Source: Tellurirhabdus bombi (lineage in GTDB: Bacteria > Bacteroidota > Bacteroidia > Cytophagales > Spirosomataceae). From it: a DNA stretch of 64,000 bases. The notes beneath the pieces are model-generated. The model saw only the letters and a program-made list of their open reading frames with translations. It was not told the origin of the DNA and ran no database searches. The position numbers and the translations under genes are program-made. The first letter of the stretch is position 1. Every line of letters begins with the position of its first letter. The DNA lies in assembly GCF_021484805.1 (NCBI RefSeq), contig NZ_CP090557.1, positions 4,352,001-4,416,000 on the forward strand, read 5' to 3'. Below, piece after piece: positions 18,297 to 27,440 of this stretch.

Positions 18297-21200
18297 ATGA
18301 AGAATTCTATACCGCCTGAGCGCGTATGGACTAAGGCTTCGCGTACAGCCATCACGCAACTTTTTGTTCCGGTCGTTCTCTGTGGCTTAACATTGAGTCA
18401 CTCTCTTTCGGCTCGGGAAATCCCAACTTTCGACCGGCCGCGCACGAGCGTTTCGTTGGCTGATGAGCTAATCAAAGGCCGCGTAATCGACGAAAAAGGC
18501 GACGGACTTCCCGGTGTTAGCATTGTGATTAAGGGCACCCAACGTGGTGCTACCACCGACGCCAACGGACAATACCAAATTAATGCGCCTGAAGGACCTA
18601 CCGTTCTGATTTTTTCCTTTGTTGGTTATCTCCCTCAGGAAATTGCGCCGGGCAAGCAAACAACCATCAACGTCACCTTGAAAGCCGACACAAAAGCGCT
18701 GGAAGAGGTCGTTGTAGTGGGTTATGGTACGCAAAAAAAGGTAAACCTGACCGGCGCTGTTGACCAGGTTGGCAGTGAGGTTCTGGAAAATCGCTCGTTA
18801 CCCAACCTGACGCAGGGGCTTCAGGGAACTATTCCAAACCTGAACCTACGCATGGGCGATGGAAAACCCACTCAATCACCCAGTTACAACATCCGGGGAA
18901 CAACCTCGATTGGGCAGGGAGGCAATGCGCTGGTCCTGATCGATGGAGTCGAGGGCGACCCCAGCCGACTTAACCCCAACGACATTGCCACGGTTTCGGT
19001 CCTGAAAGATGCATCTTCAGCAGCTATTTACGGAGCCCGGGGTGCATTCGGCGTGGTATTAATTACGACTAAAAGCCCCATTAAAGACCGCACCAGCATC
19101 ACCTATTCGCTAAATCACTCCATCAAGAGCCCGACGGCTGTGCCCGATTTTGTAACGAACGGGTATCTGTTCGCCAAGATGTTCAATGAAGGCTGGAGCG
19201 CGTGGAACGATTATTCGCAAACGCCCCAGAACGTGAATAAAACGGTGCGCTTTTCGCCAGCCTATCTGGCGGAGTTTGAACGCCGTGACAAAGATCCCAG
19301 CTTGCCTAAAACCGTCGTTGACCCCACAACGGGCGAGTATGTTTACTACGAAAATACGGATTGGTATAAAGAGTTGTACAAACGGCAAAACACGGCTACA
19401 GAGCACAACCTGTCTTTCTCGGGCAGCAGCGGCAAAGCTGATTTTTACGTGACAGGTCGTTACTACAACCAGGAAGGTTTGTTTCGGTATAACTCGGATG
19501 ATTATAAACTACTTAGCCTTCGCGCCAAAGGATCGATTCAGCTTTATCCTTGGTTAAAAATTACGAACAATGCCGATTATTCGTCGATGAAATACCACAA
19601 CCCGCTGAATGTGGGTGAAGGTGGTAGCATCTGGCGCAATATCTCCGACGAAGGCCACAACATGTCGCCCATGTTTAATCCAGACGGTACGCTGAGCTAC
19701 TCGGCGGCGTATACGGTGGGCGATTTCTGGTACGGTAAGAACGGCATTGACATGGATCGGCGCGTATTCCGTAACACGATTGATTTTGCAACCCAGTTCT
19801 TCAACGACCAATTCCGCGTTAAGGGAAATTTCACGTTCCAGAATACGGATAATAACGAATACCGCACGCGGGTACCCGTGCCTTACAGCCGCAAACCGGG
19901 CGTGATTGAGTACGTGGGTGTTAACACCAACGACCTACAGAATATCTACCGCGAGACGATGTACACGGCTACTAACCTATACGCCGAATACGAGCCTAAA
20001 ATCGGCACGAATCACTACGTCAAAGCGCTGGCTGGATATAACTACGAGTTTTCCAATTACCAACGCCTGGAAGCCATGCGGAATGGTTTGATCTATGAGG
20101 ATGCTCAGGATATTAACCTGGCGCTGGGTCAGTCCATTACAACTGCCGGTGGCCGGGAAACCTGGGCCATTCTGGGTGGATTCTACCGCCTGAACTACGG
20201 CTTTAAGGATCGTTATTTGCTGGAAGTAAATGGGCGTTATGATGGTTCTTCGAAGTTTCCGTCCGGGCAGCGTTACGCCTTTTTTCCGTCGGTTTCGGCA
20301 GGCTGGCGCATCGCAAACGAATCCTTCTGGAACGTATCGCCTAAAATCATTACTGACCTGAAAATCAGAGGATCTTATGGCTCTTTGGGTAACGGTAGCA
20401 TCGGGTCTTACGCCTTTCAGGAGCAGTTCTCGATTTCTCAATCGGGACGGGTACTCAACGGGGTTCGTCCGCAGAAAACGGGCCAGCCTAGTGTTATTCC
20501 CGATGGTCTGACCTGGGAAACATCGACAACTGCCGACCTTGGTCTGGATCTGGGTTTGCTTAACAACCGCCTGACACTGATTGCCGACGCCTATATTCGC
20601 AAAACGACGGATATGTTTACCGTGGGAATGACACTGCCGGCGGTTTTTGGGACTTCGGTGCCCAAAGGAAACTACGCCGACCTGACTACCAAAGGATGGG
20701 AAGCCGTGCTGACCTGGCGGGATAAATTCTCGGTGGCGTCAAAACCGATGAACTATGAAGTCCGATTCACGATGGCTGACTACACGGCGACCATCGACAA
20801 ATTCAACAACCCGGATCAGAAATTAAGCGATTATTATGCCGGACAGACTGTGGGTGAAATCTGGGGCTTCGAAACCGCTGGATTCTTCACGTCCGCCGAA
20901 GATGTAAAAAACTCGCCAAAGCAAACGCTGTACAAAGCGTCTAACACTGGCCAGTGGTTACCGGGTGATATTAAGTTCCGCGATCTAAACGGCGATGGCG
21001 TAATTGACAACGGCGATAATACCGTGGCTAAACCCGGCGACCGCCGAATTATCGGAAACACGACGCCTCGCTATACGTATGGTGTCATGCTAAACGCCGA
21101 CTGGAACAACTTCTTTTTCTCGACTTTCTTCCAGGGCGTGGGTCGGCAGGATTGGTATCCGGGTGCTGAAGCGGGCACTTTCTGGGGACAATACAACCGC

Positions 21201-21608
21201 CCTTACAACCGCCTGCCAACGTGGCAACTCGATAATATCTGGTCGGAGGAAAACCCGAATGCCTATCTGCCTCGCTACCGGGGTTATGTTGCCCAGAACG
21301 GTTCTGGCGAATTACGGCAAACGCAAACCCGATACCTCCAGAATATTGCTTACCTCCGCCTGAAAAACATTCAGATCGGTTACAATTTACCGAAGCTCCT
21401 GATTCGTAAGGTAGGTATGTCAAACGCCCGGGTATTTGTGTCGGGAGAAAATCTCTGGGCCTGGTCACCGCTGTACAAAATCACGCGCGATCTGGATGTT
21501 GAAAGCGCTACTGAATCAGACCGGGTATTAACTGATGGTGGCAGCGGAAATGGCCATAACTACCCGATTCTCAAAAGCTTTACGATGGGACTTTCAGCCA
21601 CTTTTTGA
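18297..21608 (+). CDS. SusC/RagA-family TonB-dependent receptor
   Basis: This 1103-residue protein is a full-length SusC. It has a signal region (about 1-40, ending HSLSA), a carboxypeptidase-like N-terminal extension (about 59-130, with IKGRVIDEKGDGLPGVSI and FVGY), and a TonB-box-like EEVVVVGYGTQKK (136-148). The plug contains ALVLIDGVEGD and NDIATVSVLKDASSAAIYGARGAFGVVLI, and the barrel ends in LSATF. It imports an unknown oligomer across the outer membrane using TonB energy. The SusD gene starts 2 bases after its stop, and an EEP-family enzyme follows that. Confidence 0.97.
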   Translation: MKNSIPPERVWTKASRTAITQLFVPVVLCGLTLSHSLSAREIPTFDRPRTSVSLADELIKGRVIDEKGDGLPGVSIVIKGTQRGATTDANGQYQINAPEGPTVLIFSFVGYLPQEIAPGKQTTINVTLKADTKALEEVVVVGYGTQKKVNLTGAVDQVGSEVLENRSLPNLTQGLQGTIPNLNLRMGDGKPTQSPSYNIRGTTSIGQGGNALVLIDGVEGDPSRLNPNDIATVSVLKDASSAAIYGARGAFGVVLITTKSPIKDRTSITYSLNHSIKSPTAVPDFVTNGYLFAKMFNEGWSAWNDYSQTPQNVNKTVRFSPAYLAEFERRDKDPSLPKTVVDPTTGEYVYYENTDWYKELYKRQNTATEHNLSFSGSSGKADFYVTGRYYNQEGLFRYNSDDYKLLSLRAKGSIQLYPWLKITNNADYSSMKYHNPLNVGEGGSIWRNISDEGHNMSPMFNPDGTLSYSAAYTVGDFWYGKNGIDMDRRVFRNTIDFATQFFNDQFRVKGNFTFQNTDNNEYRTRVPVPYSRKPGVIEYVGVNTNDLQNIYRETMYTATNLYAEYEPKIGTNHYVKALAGYNYEFSNYQRLEAMRNGLIYEDAQDINLALGQSITTAGGRETWAILGGFYRLNYGFKDRYLLEVNGRYDGSSKFPSGQRYAFFPSVSAGWRIANESFWNVSPKIITDLKIRGSYGSLGNGSIGSYAFQEQFSISQSGRVLNGVRPQKTGQPSVIPDGLTWETSTTADLGLDLGLLNNRLTLIADAYIRKTTDMFTVGMTLPAVFGTSVPKGNYADLTTKGWEAVLTWRDKFSVASKPMNYEVRFTMADYTATIDKFNNPDQKLSDYYAGQTVGEIWGFETAGFFTSAEDVKNSPKQTLYKASNTGQWLPGDIKFRDLNGDGVIDNGDNTVAKPGDRRIIGNTTPRYTYGVMLNADWNNFFFSTFFQGVGRQDWYPGAEAGTFWGQYNRPYNRLPTWQLDNIWSEENPNAYLPRYRGYVAQNGSGELRQTQTRYLQNIAYLRLKNIQIGYNLPKLLIRKVGMSNARVFVSGENLWAWSPLYKITRDLDVESATESDRVLTDGGSGNGHNYPILKSFTMGLSATF

Positions 21609-21610
21609 TC

Positions 21611-23416
21611 ATGAAAACCTTGAAAAAACGATATATTGGTCTTTGTCTGGCGGGCCTTTTTTTAGCCGGATGTAGTGAACTAGAACAAGTTCCAGAATCA
21701 ACCGCCTCTAAAAACGCCGTCTTCAGCAGCGAAAAAGGTCTGGAACTGTACGCTAACTCGTTTTACGATAATTTGACTGGTCCAGATTTCAGTATTTTGC
21801 CTACGGCTGGTAGTATCATCCGTAGCGATGAGATGGCTGATTTTGCGGCTCGGACGCAAGTTCCTGACTTTCTGCGCGACGGGGCATATGGTCCCCGTCA
21901 AAGCTCTGGCTGGGATTGGCGCGCTTTGCGAAACATCAATTACTTCATTGCCAACGCTACCAACCCCGCGGTTCCAGCCGACGCGAGAAGGCACTACATC
22001 GGTCTGGCTCGCTTTTTCCGGGCGTGGTTCTATTTTGATAAGGTAAAACGCTTCGGCGATGTTCCCTGGATTAACAAAGCAATGGATGTAACCGACGCTG
22101 ACTTGTTCCGGGGCCGCGACCCGCGCGTGCTGGTGATGGACTCCGTGCTGGCCGATTTGAATTATGCAACCCAGAATATCCGCACCACAACGGACAACTC
22201 GCGCAGTTTGATTACCAAATCCGTGGCCTACGGTCTGAAATCGCGGATTTGTCTTTTTGAAGGGACTTTCCGTAAGTACCAGACTACCTATAACCTCGGC
22301 AGTTCGGCGGACAAATGGCTCAACGAAGCGGCCAACGCGGCTCAGGCCGTGATGACGGAAGGTGGCTTCTCGCTCAACGAAGCGGGGGGAACCGATAAAT
22401 CCTACCGGCAACTGTTCATCAACAAAACGCCGGTCACCAACGAAATCATGCTTTCGGCGGTATCTGATGCTGCGCTGAGCGTTTTTAACGATGCTAACTG
22501 GTGGTGGACCAGTGCCACTTACGGAGCGCGGGTGAGCTTTAACCGGACGTTCGTCAATACGTATCTGAACATCGACGGAACGCCATTTACCAACAAGGCG
22601 GGTTACAAGACAATGACCTTTATGGACGAAGTTAAAGGCCGGGATAAGCGGTTGCAACAAACCATTCGGATGGGGAACTACACCCGTGTCAATGGCGGGG
22701 CTACCGAGCCTGCACCTCCCGTTTTTTCGTACACCTATACGGGTTACCAGCCCATCAAGTGGGCCCTGGATGATGCGTATTACGATGGCGGAACGCGCAA
22801 TGACAACTCTATTTCGATCATGCGCTATGCTGAAATCCTGCTAAACTACGCCGAAGCGAAAGCCGAGCTGGGTACACTTACCGACGCCGACTGGGCTAGA
22901 ACCGTGGGTGCTCTGCGCAAACGGGCAGGCATTACGGGCGGCTTATCGGCTAAACCAACCGTGGTCGATACCTACCTGCAAACAAACTATTTCCCTAACA
23001 TTTCTGACCCATCCTTGCTGGAAATCCGGCGGGAACGCGGCATCGAGTTAGCGCTGGAAGGCTTCCGTTTTGCAGATATTATTCGCTGGAAACGCGGCGA
23101 GCTGATGGAGCAGGTTTGGAACGGTTTTTACGTCCCGGCGCTCGACAAACCGCTCGATCTGAATGAAGATGGGAAGGCCGATGTGGTGTTCTACAAAGTG
23201 AAACCCGCCACCCAGCAAGCTGGCGTTACGTACATCAACGTGGCTGAAACAGTGAACGGCGTTCCGAATCCGCAGCGGCTTTCAAACGATACGTCCGGTG
23301 AGCTAACGTGGCTGAATAATATTCCGCGAAAATGGAATGATAAATACTACCTCTACCCTATTCCAGAGACGGATCGGCTTTTGAATCCAGAAATTGGTCA
23401 GAATCCAGGCTGGTAG
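21611..23416 (+). CDS. SusD/RagB-family outer membrane lipoprotein
   Basis: From the ATG at 21611 this is a 601-residue lipoprotein with lipobox FLAGC (Cys21). A TTG two codons earlier overlaps the susC stop and is less likely. Family features: the ALRNINYFIAN and RFFRAWFYFDKVKRFGDVPW helices near the N-terminus, ILLNYAEAKAELG, and ERGIELALEGFRFADIIRWKRG near the C-terminus. Ending in IGQNPGW is typical. It binds substrate at the cell surface as partner of the SusC encoded immediately upstream. At 601 residues it is longer than the other SusD in this window, suggesting a different ligand. Confidence 0.96.
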   Translation: MKTLKKRYIGLCLAGLFLAGCSELEQVPESTASKNAVFSSEKGLELYANSFYDNLTGPDFSILPTAGSIIRSDEMADFAARTQVPDFLRDGAYGPRQSSGWDWRALRNINYFIANATNPAVPADARRHYIGLARFFRAWFYFDKVKRFGDVPWINKAMDVTDADLFRGRDPRVLVMDSVLADLNYATQNIRTTTDNSRSLITKSVAYGLKSRICLFEGTFRKYQTTYNLGSSADKWLNEAANAAQAVMTEGGFSLNEAGGTDKSYRQLFINKTPVTNEIMLSAVSDAALSVFNDANWWWTSATYGARVSFNRTFVNTYLNIDGTPFTNKAGYKTMTFMDEVKGRDKRLQQTIRMGNYTRVNGGATEPAPPVFSYTYTGYQPIKWALDDAYYDGGTRNDNSISIMRYAEILLNYAEAKAELGTLTDADWARTVGALRKRAGITGGLSAKPTVVDTYLQTNYFPNISDPSLLEIRRERGIELALEGFRFADIIRWKRGELMEQVWNGFYVPALDKPLDLNEDGKADVVFYKVKPATQQAGVTYINVAETVNGVPNPQRLSNDTSGELTWLNNIPRKWNDKYYLYPIPETDRLLNPEIGQNPGW

Positions 23417-23436
23417 AAAATACGAAACAGTAACTT

Positions 23437-23475
23437 TTGACCTTACCAGATTCTTTCCTGATCCGGTAAGGTCAA
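23437..23475 (+). other. Hairpin between susD and the EEP-family gene
   Basis: A perfect 11-base inverted repeat (23437-23447 with 23465-23475) with a 17-base loop and no T-run on either side. It starts 20 bases after the susD stop and ends 22 bases before the next ATG. It could stabilise the upstream message or set relative expression in the operon (inference). Confidence 0.55.
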
Positions 23476-23497
23476 CTCTTAACAATAAAACGAACCC

Positions 23498-24340
23498 ATG
23501 AGAATTATTTTGCTCTTTTTGCTTTGCGGTGTTCTGGTGTCTCACGCTGCTTTTCCCCAGGCTAATACGCCAATCACCGTTGCTTCGTATAACATTCGCT
23601 ATAACACCGCCAACGACGGGGTCAACGCCTGGCCGAACCGCAAGGAAATGGTCAAAAGTCTGGTGCGCTACCACGAGTTTGATATTTTTGGCACCCAGGA
23701 AGGGCTACGGATGCAGTTGGATGGCATTGCTGAACTGAATGAGTTCGCCTTTTTTGGGGCGGGGCGCGATGATGGTAAAGAAGCGGGCGAACATTCGGCT
23801 ATTTTTTACAAAAAAGATCGGTTCAAGATGCTGCAATCGGGTAATTTCTGGCTCAGCGAAACGCCCGATAAACCGGGCAAAGGCTGGGACGCCACCTGCT
23901 GCAACCGCATTTGCTCCTGGGCTAAATTCCAGGATTTGAAGACTAAAAAGCAGTTTTTCTTTTTTAGTGTTCACTTCGATCACCAGGGTGTCGAAGCGCG
24001 GCGGCAATCGGGCAAACTGATGGTGCAGAAGATCAAGGAAATTGCGAAGAACGAACCCGTTATTCTCGCTGGCGATTTCAACTCAACGCCCGAAACCGAG
24101 CAGATTCAAACCATCAAAACCCTGCTCAACGATGCCCACGACGTGACCGCCCAGCCACCTTACGGCCCGGAAGGTACGTTCAACAGCTTTAAGTTTGACG
24201 CGCCTATGGACAAGCGCATCGATTACATCTTTGTTAAGAAAGGAATCGACGTGCTGAAATATGGTGTTTTAACCGACGCGAAAGAAAAACGCTATCCTTC
24301 CGATCACCAGCCCGTGGTTGCCAAGGTCGTGATTCGCTAA
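23498..24340 (+). CDS. Secreted endonuclease/exonuclease/phosphatase (EEP) family hydrolase
   Basis: This 280-residue protein has a signal peptide (about 1-20, ending HAAFPQ) and all the EEP active-site motifs: Asn in ASYNIRY, Glu in GTQEGL, His in SVHFDHQG, Asp-Asn in LAGDFNSTP, Asp in KRIDYIF and the terminal His in YPSDHQPV. Family members hydrolyse phosphodiesters in nucleic acids, inositol phosphates or sphingomyelin. Its position 81 bases after a SusC/SusD pair suggests it processes, outside the cell or in the periplasm, the phosphate-containing ligand that the pair imports (inference). The exact substrate is unknown. A strong terminator follows. Confidence 0.92.
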   Translation: MRIILLFLLCGVLVSHAAFPQANTPITVASYNIRYNTANDGVNAWPNRKEMVKSLVRYHEFDIFGTQEGLRMQLDGIAELNEFAFFGAGRDDGKEAGEHSAIFYKKDRFKMLQSGNFWLSETPDKPGKGWDATCCNRICSWAKFQDLKTKKQFFFFSVHFDHQGVEARRQSGKLMVQKIKEIAKNEPVILAGDFNSTPETEQIQTIKTLLNDAHDVTAQPPYGPEGTFNSFKFDAPMDKRIDYIFVKKGIDVLKYGVLTDAKEKRYPSDHQPVVAKVVIR

Positions 24341-24357
24341 TTTCATTTTGGCTGAGT

Positions 24358-24390
24358 AAAAGGAGCAGACGATTTTCTGCTCCTTTTTTT
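24358..24390 (+). terminator. Intrinsic terminator after the susCD-EEP operon
   Basis: A 12-base perfect stem (24358-24369 with 24376-24387) with a 6-base loop, followed by a run of T to 24390. Confidence 0.88.
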
Positions 24391-24517
24391 ATGCCTTTTC
24401 CGGGCGATTTCAACCCGTAATTCAGGCGCTTCAGCGCTATTTCCAGGTCTTTCGGTAGTTCAAAAACGGCACATAAACGCATTTAGGGGCAATTTTGCGC
24501 CATAAACAACAAATCGA

Positions 24518-25335
24518 ATGATCAATACGAAACAAGCTCTGTCTCTCCTGCTAATCCTCTGGACAACGCTTATCGCCAAGGCGCAGGAAGCTCCGACGCT
24601 TCGAAACCAGCACGCCATTCAGCTCAATCTGGGGATTAGCCAGCTTACCATTAATGACCGAAACGCCAGCCCCCTTACCTATCAGACGCGTCCGTTTCAA
24701 CTAGGCTTGGCTACGTTCGCCGTTCCACCAAAACCGAATGGCAGGCTGGACTTCAGATGTCCTATAGCCCAAACTTCGACGCCAAAGCCTATCCCGGTCG
24801 GGTAATCCATTATAGCGAGGACCTTGCCGTACCGATGGCCGGTGGCCTTCTGGCGGGCCATGTTTTTGCCAATTACCTTCGCCGCGTTGGCACTTATTCA
24901 AAAGGCACTATTCTGCTGGGAACAGGTATTCATCACCGGATTCACTATCCATTTGAAGCGCCTTACGCAGGCTTGTCTATGATTACGTCGGTTCCTCTGA
25001 TTGTCAAGGCAACCTATAGTCTTGGCCCCAAAACACAGCTTTCAACTCAACTAAGCTATTCACTGGCTGGGTTGGTGACTCGCCTTCCCTGGCACAACAC
25101 GTATTCTCTTCCCGAAGTTGGCAGCCAGTTCAAGGCCCTCTACCAAAATGATACGCAGTTAGCAAGCGGCCACCGTCTTCGGCAGGTATCCTGGACCTGG
25201 GCGATTGATCACCAGATCAGCCGACGCGCATCGCTTGGGCTGACGTATCAATTTGATTTACTTCGCTATCCCCATCCGCGTCCGCTGGCTTCCTGGTCTA
25301 ACAGCCTTCAGCTTAATTCGTCATTCAACTTTTGA
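24518..25335 (+). pseudogene. Secreted protein gene, possibly outer membrane beta-barrel, broken by a one-base frameshift
   Basis: Two overlapping frames encode one protein. The first (from the ATG at 24518) has a signal peptide ending in TLIAKAQ and reads well to RPFQLGL near 24710. From there the other frame continues naturally (YVRRSTKTEWQAGLQMSYSPNF) to the stop at 25335. Restoring a single G in the run at 24709-24711 joins them into one 272-residue reading frame with no stop. The product is rich in alternating Ser/Thr/Leu/Tyr beta-strand-like segments and ends in Phe (LQLNSSFNF), as outer membrane barrels do. No named family is recognised. This is either a true pseudogene, a programmed shift or a sequencing error. 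Confidence 0.8.
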
Positions 25336-25351
25336 TCGCCCCACCATCATC

Positions 25352-26368
25352 ATGAAAAAGATAAAAATTTTGCTCGTTAGCCTGCTTGGGCTGGGGGCTT
25401 GTCAGTCAATGGAACCCGTAAAACCGTCGACGGATGTAATTACCAATTTTGAGTATGTCTGGAATGAGTTTGACCAGATGTACGGCAGTTTTAGCGTCAA
25501 GAAACTTGACTGGAACGCGGCTTACCAGCAATACCGCCCTCAACTAACGGCACAATCGACCAATGAGGATCTGTATCGTATTTTAAAACAACTGATTGAT
25601 CCACTGAAAGATGCGCACGTAAGTATCATTCCGACAGACCCTAACTACAAACGCTACACCTCCGGCGAGGATGCTTATCCTATTCTGAACCGCACCAGCC
25701 TGGAGGTGTTGCAAAAAAACTACCTCACAGACGCCAAAATCGCAACGCCGGAAATCAGTTACGGTAAACTGCCAAACAACGTGGGTTATCTGTACATCAC
25801 TGGTTTTGAGGATAATTTTAAAAATTACGAACCGACTTTGGACATTGTGCTTGATTACCTGAAAGATACAAAAGCACTGGTCCTGGATATTCGTGATCAT
25901 TGGGGCGGGCGCGATGAGATCGGGCAGTACGTAGCCGGGCGATTTGCTGATAAAACCTATTTATATCTTAAATCGCGAAAACGGTCGGGCCCGAAGCACA
26001 CGGATTTCACGCCGTGGCAGGAATGGTATCTTAAACCCACCGGCAAAAGCCAGTACACCAAGCCGATTATCCTGTTAACCTCCGATAATACCGCCAGTGC
26101 CGCCGAAACGTTCACCATGGCGATGAAGCGCCTGCCCTACCTCAAGCAGGTTGGACTCACCACGCCCGGTGCGATTTCGGACAAAGCCACCCGCGAGATG
26201 CCCAACGGCTGGCAGTTCACGCTTTCCATTGGCGAATACCTGGATCATAACGGCCTTAGCTGGGAGGGCAAAGGACTGGCTCCCGACGTTTCGATTGCCA
26301 ATACAGACGAAGATTTAATGAAGGGCAAAGACCCTCAATTGGATAAAGCGCTGCAACTCCTTCCGTAA
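25352..26368 (+). CDS. S41-family (tail-specific type) peptidase lipoprotein
   Basis: From the ATG at 25352 this is a 338-residue lipoprotein with lipobox GLGAC (Cys17). An open frame reaches further upstream but overlaps the previous gene and would hide the signal. After a helical region comes the S41 core: DAHVSI, YLYITGFEDN, ALVLDIRDHWGG, and the catalytic Ser/Lys region NTASAAETFTMAMKRLP. There is no obvious PDZ domain. It would act in the periplasm or at the cell surface as a serine endopeptidase. It begins 16 bases after the frameshifted gene, so the two probably form one transcript. Confidence 0.9.
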   Translation: MKKIKILLVSLLGLGACQSMEPVKPSTDVITNFEYVWNEFDQMYGSFSVKKLDWNAAYQQYRPQLTAQSTNEDLYRILKQLIDPLKDAHVSIIPTDPNYKRYTSGEDAYPILNRTSLEVLQKNYLTDAKIATPEISYGKLPNNVGYLYITGFEDNFKNYEPTLDIVLDYLKDTKALVLDIRDHWGGRDEIGQYVAGRFADKTYLYLKSRKRSGPKHTDFTPWQEWYLKPTGKSQYTKPIILLTSDNTASAAETFTMAMKRLPYLKQVGLTTPGAISDKATREMPNGWQFTLSIGEYLDHNGLSWEGKGLAPDVSIANTDEDLMKGKDPQLDKALQLLP

Positions 26369-26374
26369 AGCGAA

Positions 26375-26408
26375 TCGGCCAGGATTCACTAAGGGACCCT
26401 GGCCGAAT
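26375..26408. terminator. Hairpin between convergent genes
   Basis: A perfect 9-base stem (26375-26383 with 26398-26406) lies between the S41 peptidase stop and the LytTR stop. A short T stretch follows on the plus strand. It may work in both directions. Confidence 0.6.
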
Positions 26409-27257
26409 TTACCGATCAATCCAGGCCTTAAACTCACTGGCTTTCTTTTTGCTAACCGTTACTTCGTCGGAAAACTGGGGTTGCAAACGCAACATGAAAC
26501 CGCCCTGTTCTTTCTGCTGGACCTGCTTAATAGCCTCAATGTTAGCGATCATCTGGCGATTAATACGGAAAAACTCAGCATCCGACAGCATTTGAGAAAG
26601 CTGCTCGAGCGTATAATCCACTCTATACTCCTGGTTATCAAACGCCTTTACAAAATTATACTCGTTGCTTTTGTAGATATAGGCAATATCGTCGGTAGGC
26701 AGCGGCACCATCGAGTTGCCTTTATTGACTACTAAATTCTTTTTAGTGGTTTTCTCAGCTTCTGACTGGGGCTGCTCTCTAAGCTGCGCCAATTCCTGCT
26801 GTAACTCCTGAACCCGGCTTTCGTACAATTGCACGATATTCAGAATGGCGTATAACAGATTGATAATAAAGACGAAAACCAGAAACATCGGCACATCACC
26901 GGCAAACAGGTATTCGATGTAAAAGCCCTGCTCGCGGTGCATGATTGGAATCTGGTAGACAAAAATGGCCACCGCAAGGATGATACCCGAAAGACCTAGA
27001 TTGACCACCGCCTGCAAAATGAATCGCTTGAAGGTTTCGGTTAGCCAGGAATAGCGCCGGTCGAAATAGCGAATTAACTGGTAATTCACTTCCCAAACGA
27101 TCCACGTAATGACAAAATAGGCTAGGATGTCGGCGTAATATTCCCGCTTTTTCAGCAGTTCAAACAAAGACGTCGGGTCACCAAGATGGCGGGTAAAAAA
27201 AGTCAGGAAAGGGATTCCCAACCAGCGAAGCCATTTATCCGAGTAGCGAATAGCCAT
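26409..27257 (-). CDS. Membrane-bound LytTR-family transcription regulator
   Basis: From the ATG at 27257 this is a 282-residue protein; an upstream TTG reading adds 16 unlikely residues. The N-terminal half has about four hydrophobic segments (for example IPFLTFFTRH, ADILAYFVITWIVW, LGLSGIILAVAIFVY and VPMFLVFVFIINLLY). A short coiled coil follows (VQELQQELAQLREQ). The C-terminal 95 or so residues form a LytTR DNA-binding domain (IAYIYKSNEYNFVKAF, FFRINRQMIANIEAI, VTVSKKKASEFKAWI). There is no receiver domain, so it is not a classic response regulator but a one-component membrane regulator of a type common in Bacteroidota. Target genes and signal are unknown. Confidence 0.92.
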   Translation of the reverse strand: MAIRYSDKWLRWLGIPFLTFFTRHLGDPTSLFELLKKREYYADILAYFVITWIVWEVNYQLIRYFDRRYSWLTETFKRFILQAVVNLGLSGIILAVAIFVYQIPIMHREQGFYIEYLFAGDVPMFLVFVFIINLLYAILNIVQLYESRVQELQQELAQLREQPQSEAEKTTKKNLVVNKGNSMVPLPTDDIAYIYKSNEYNFVKAFDNQEYRVDYTLEQLSQMLSDAEFFRINRQMIANIEAIKQVQQKEQGGFMLRLQPQFSDEVTVSKKKASEFKAWIDR

Positions 27258-27440
27258 GTCTTTGTTACCAATAAATAAACATACAAAATAACGCAAGAAG
27301 CCCAATTCCTCAAGCGAATTTGCCTTTTCTCATTACCAGCGGCCTTTCATTTTTGATTTTTTCTGCTTATCATCACATATCTTGAAGCGTATCCGCTTTT
27401 CTGCCAAATTTCCGCCTCAATTCTTAATCGACTCACTTAC

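Noticed and set aside
21605-21610. TTG start of the second SusD gene
   Set aside because: It overlaps the susC stop and adds two residues before the signal; ATG at 21611 is better.
21698-22660. Long open frame of 320 codons on the minus strand
   Set aside because: It is opposite the SusD gene, is rich in Arg/His/Val without domain pattern, and is a shadow of the real gene.
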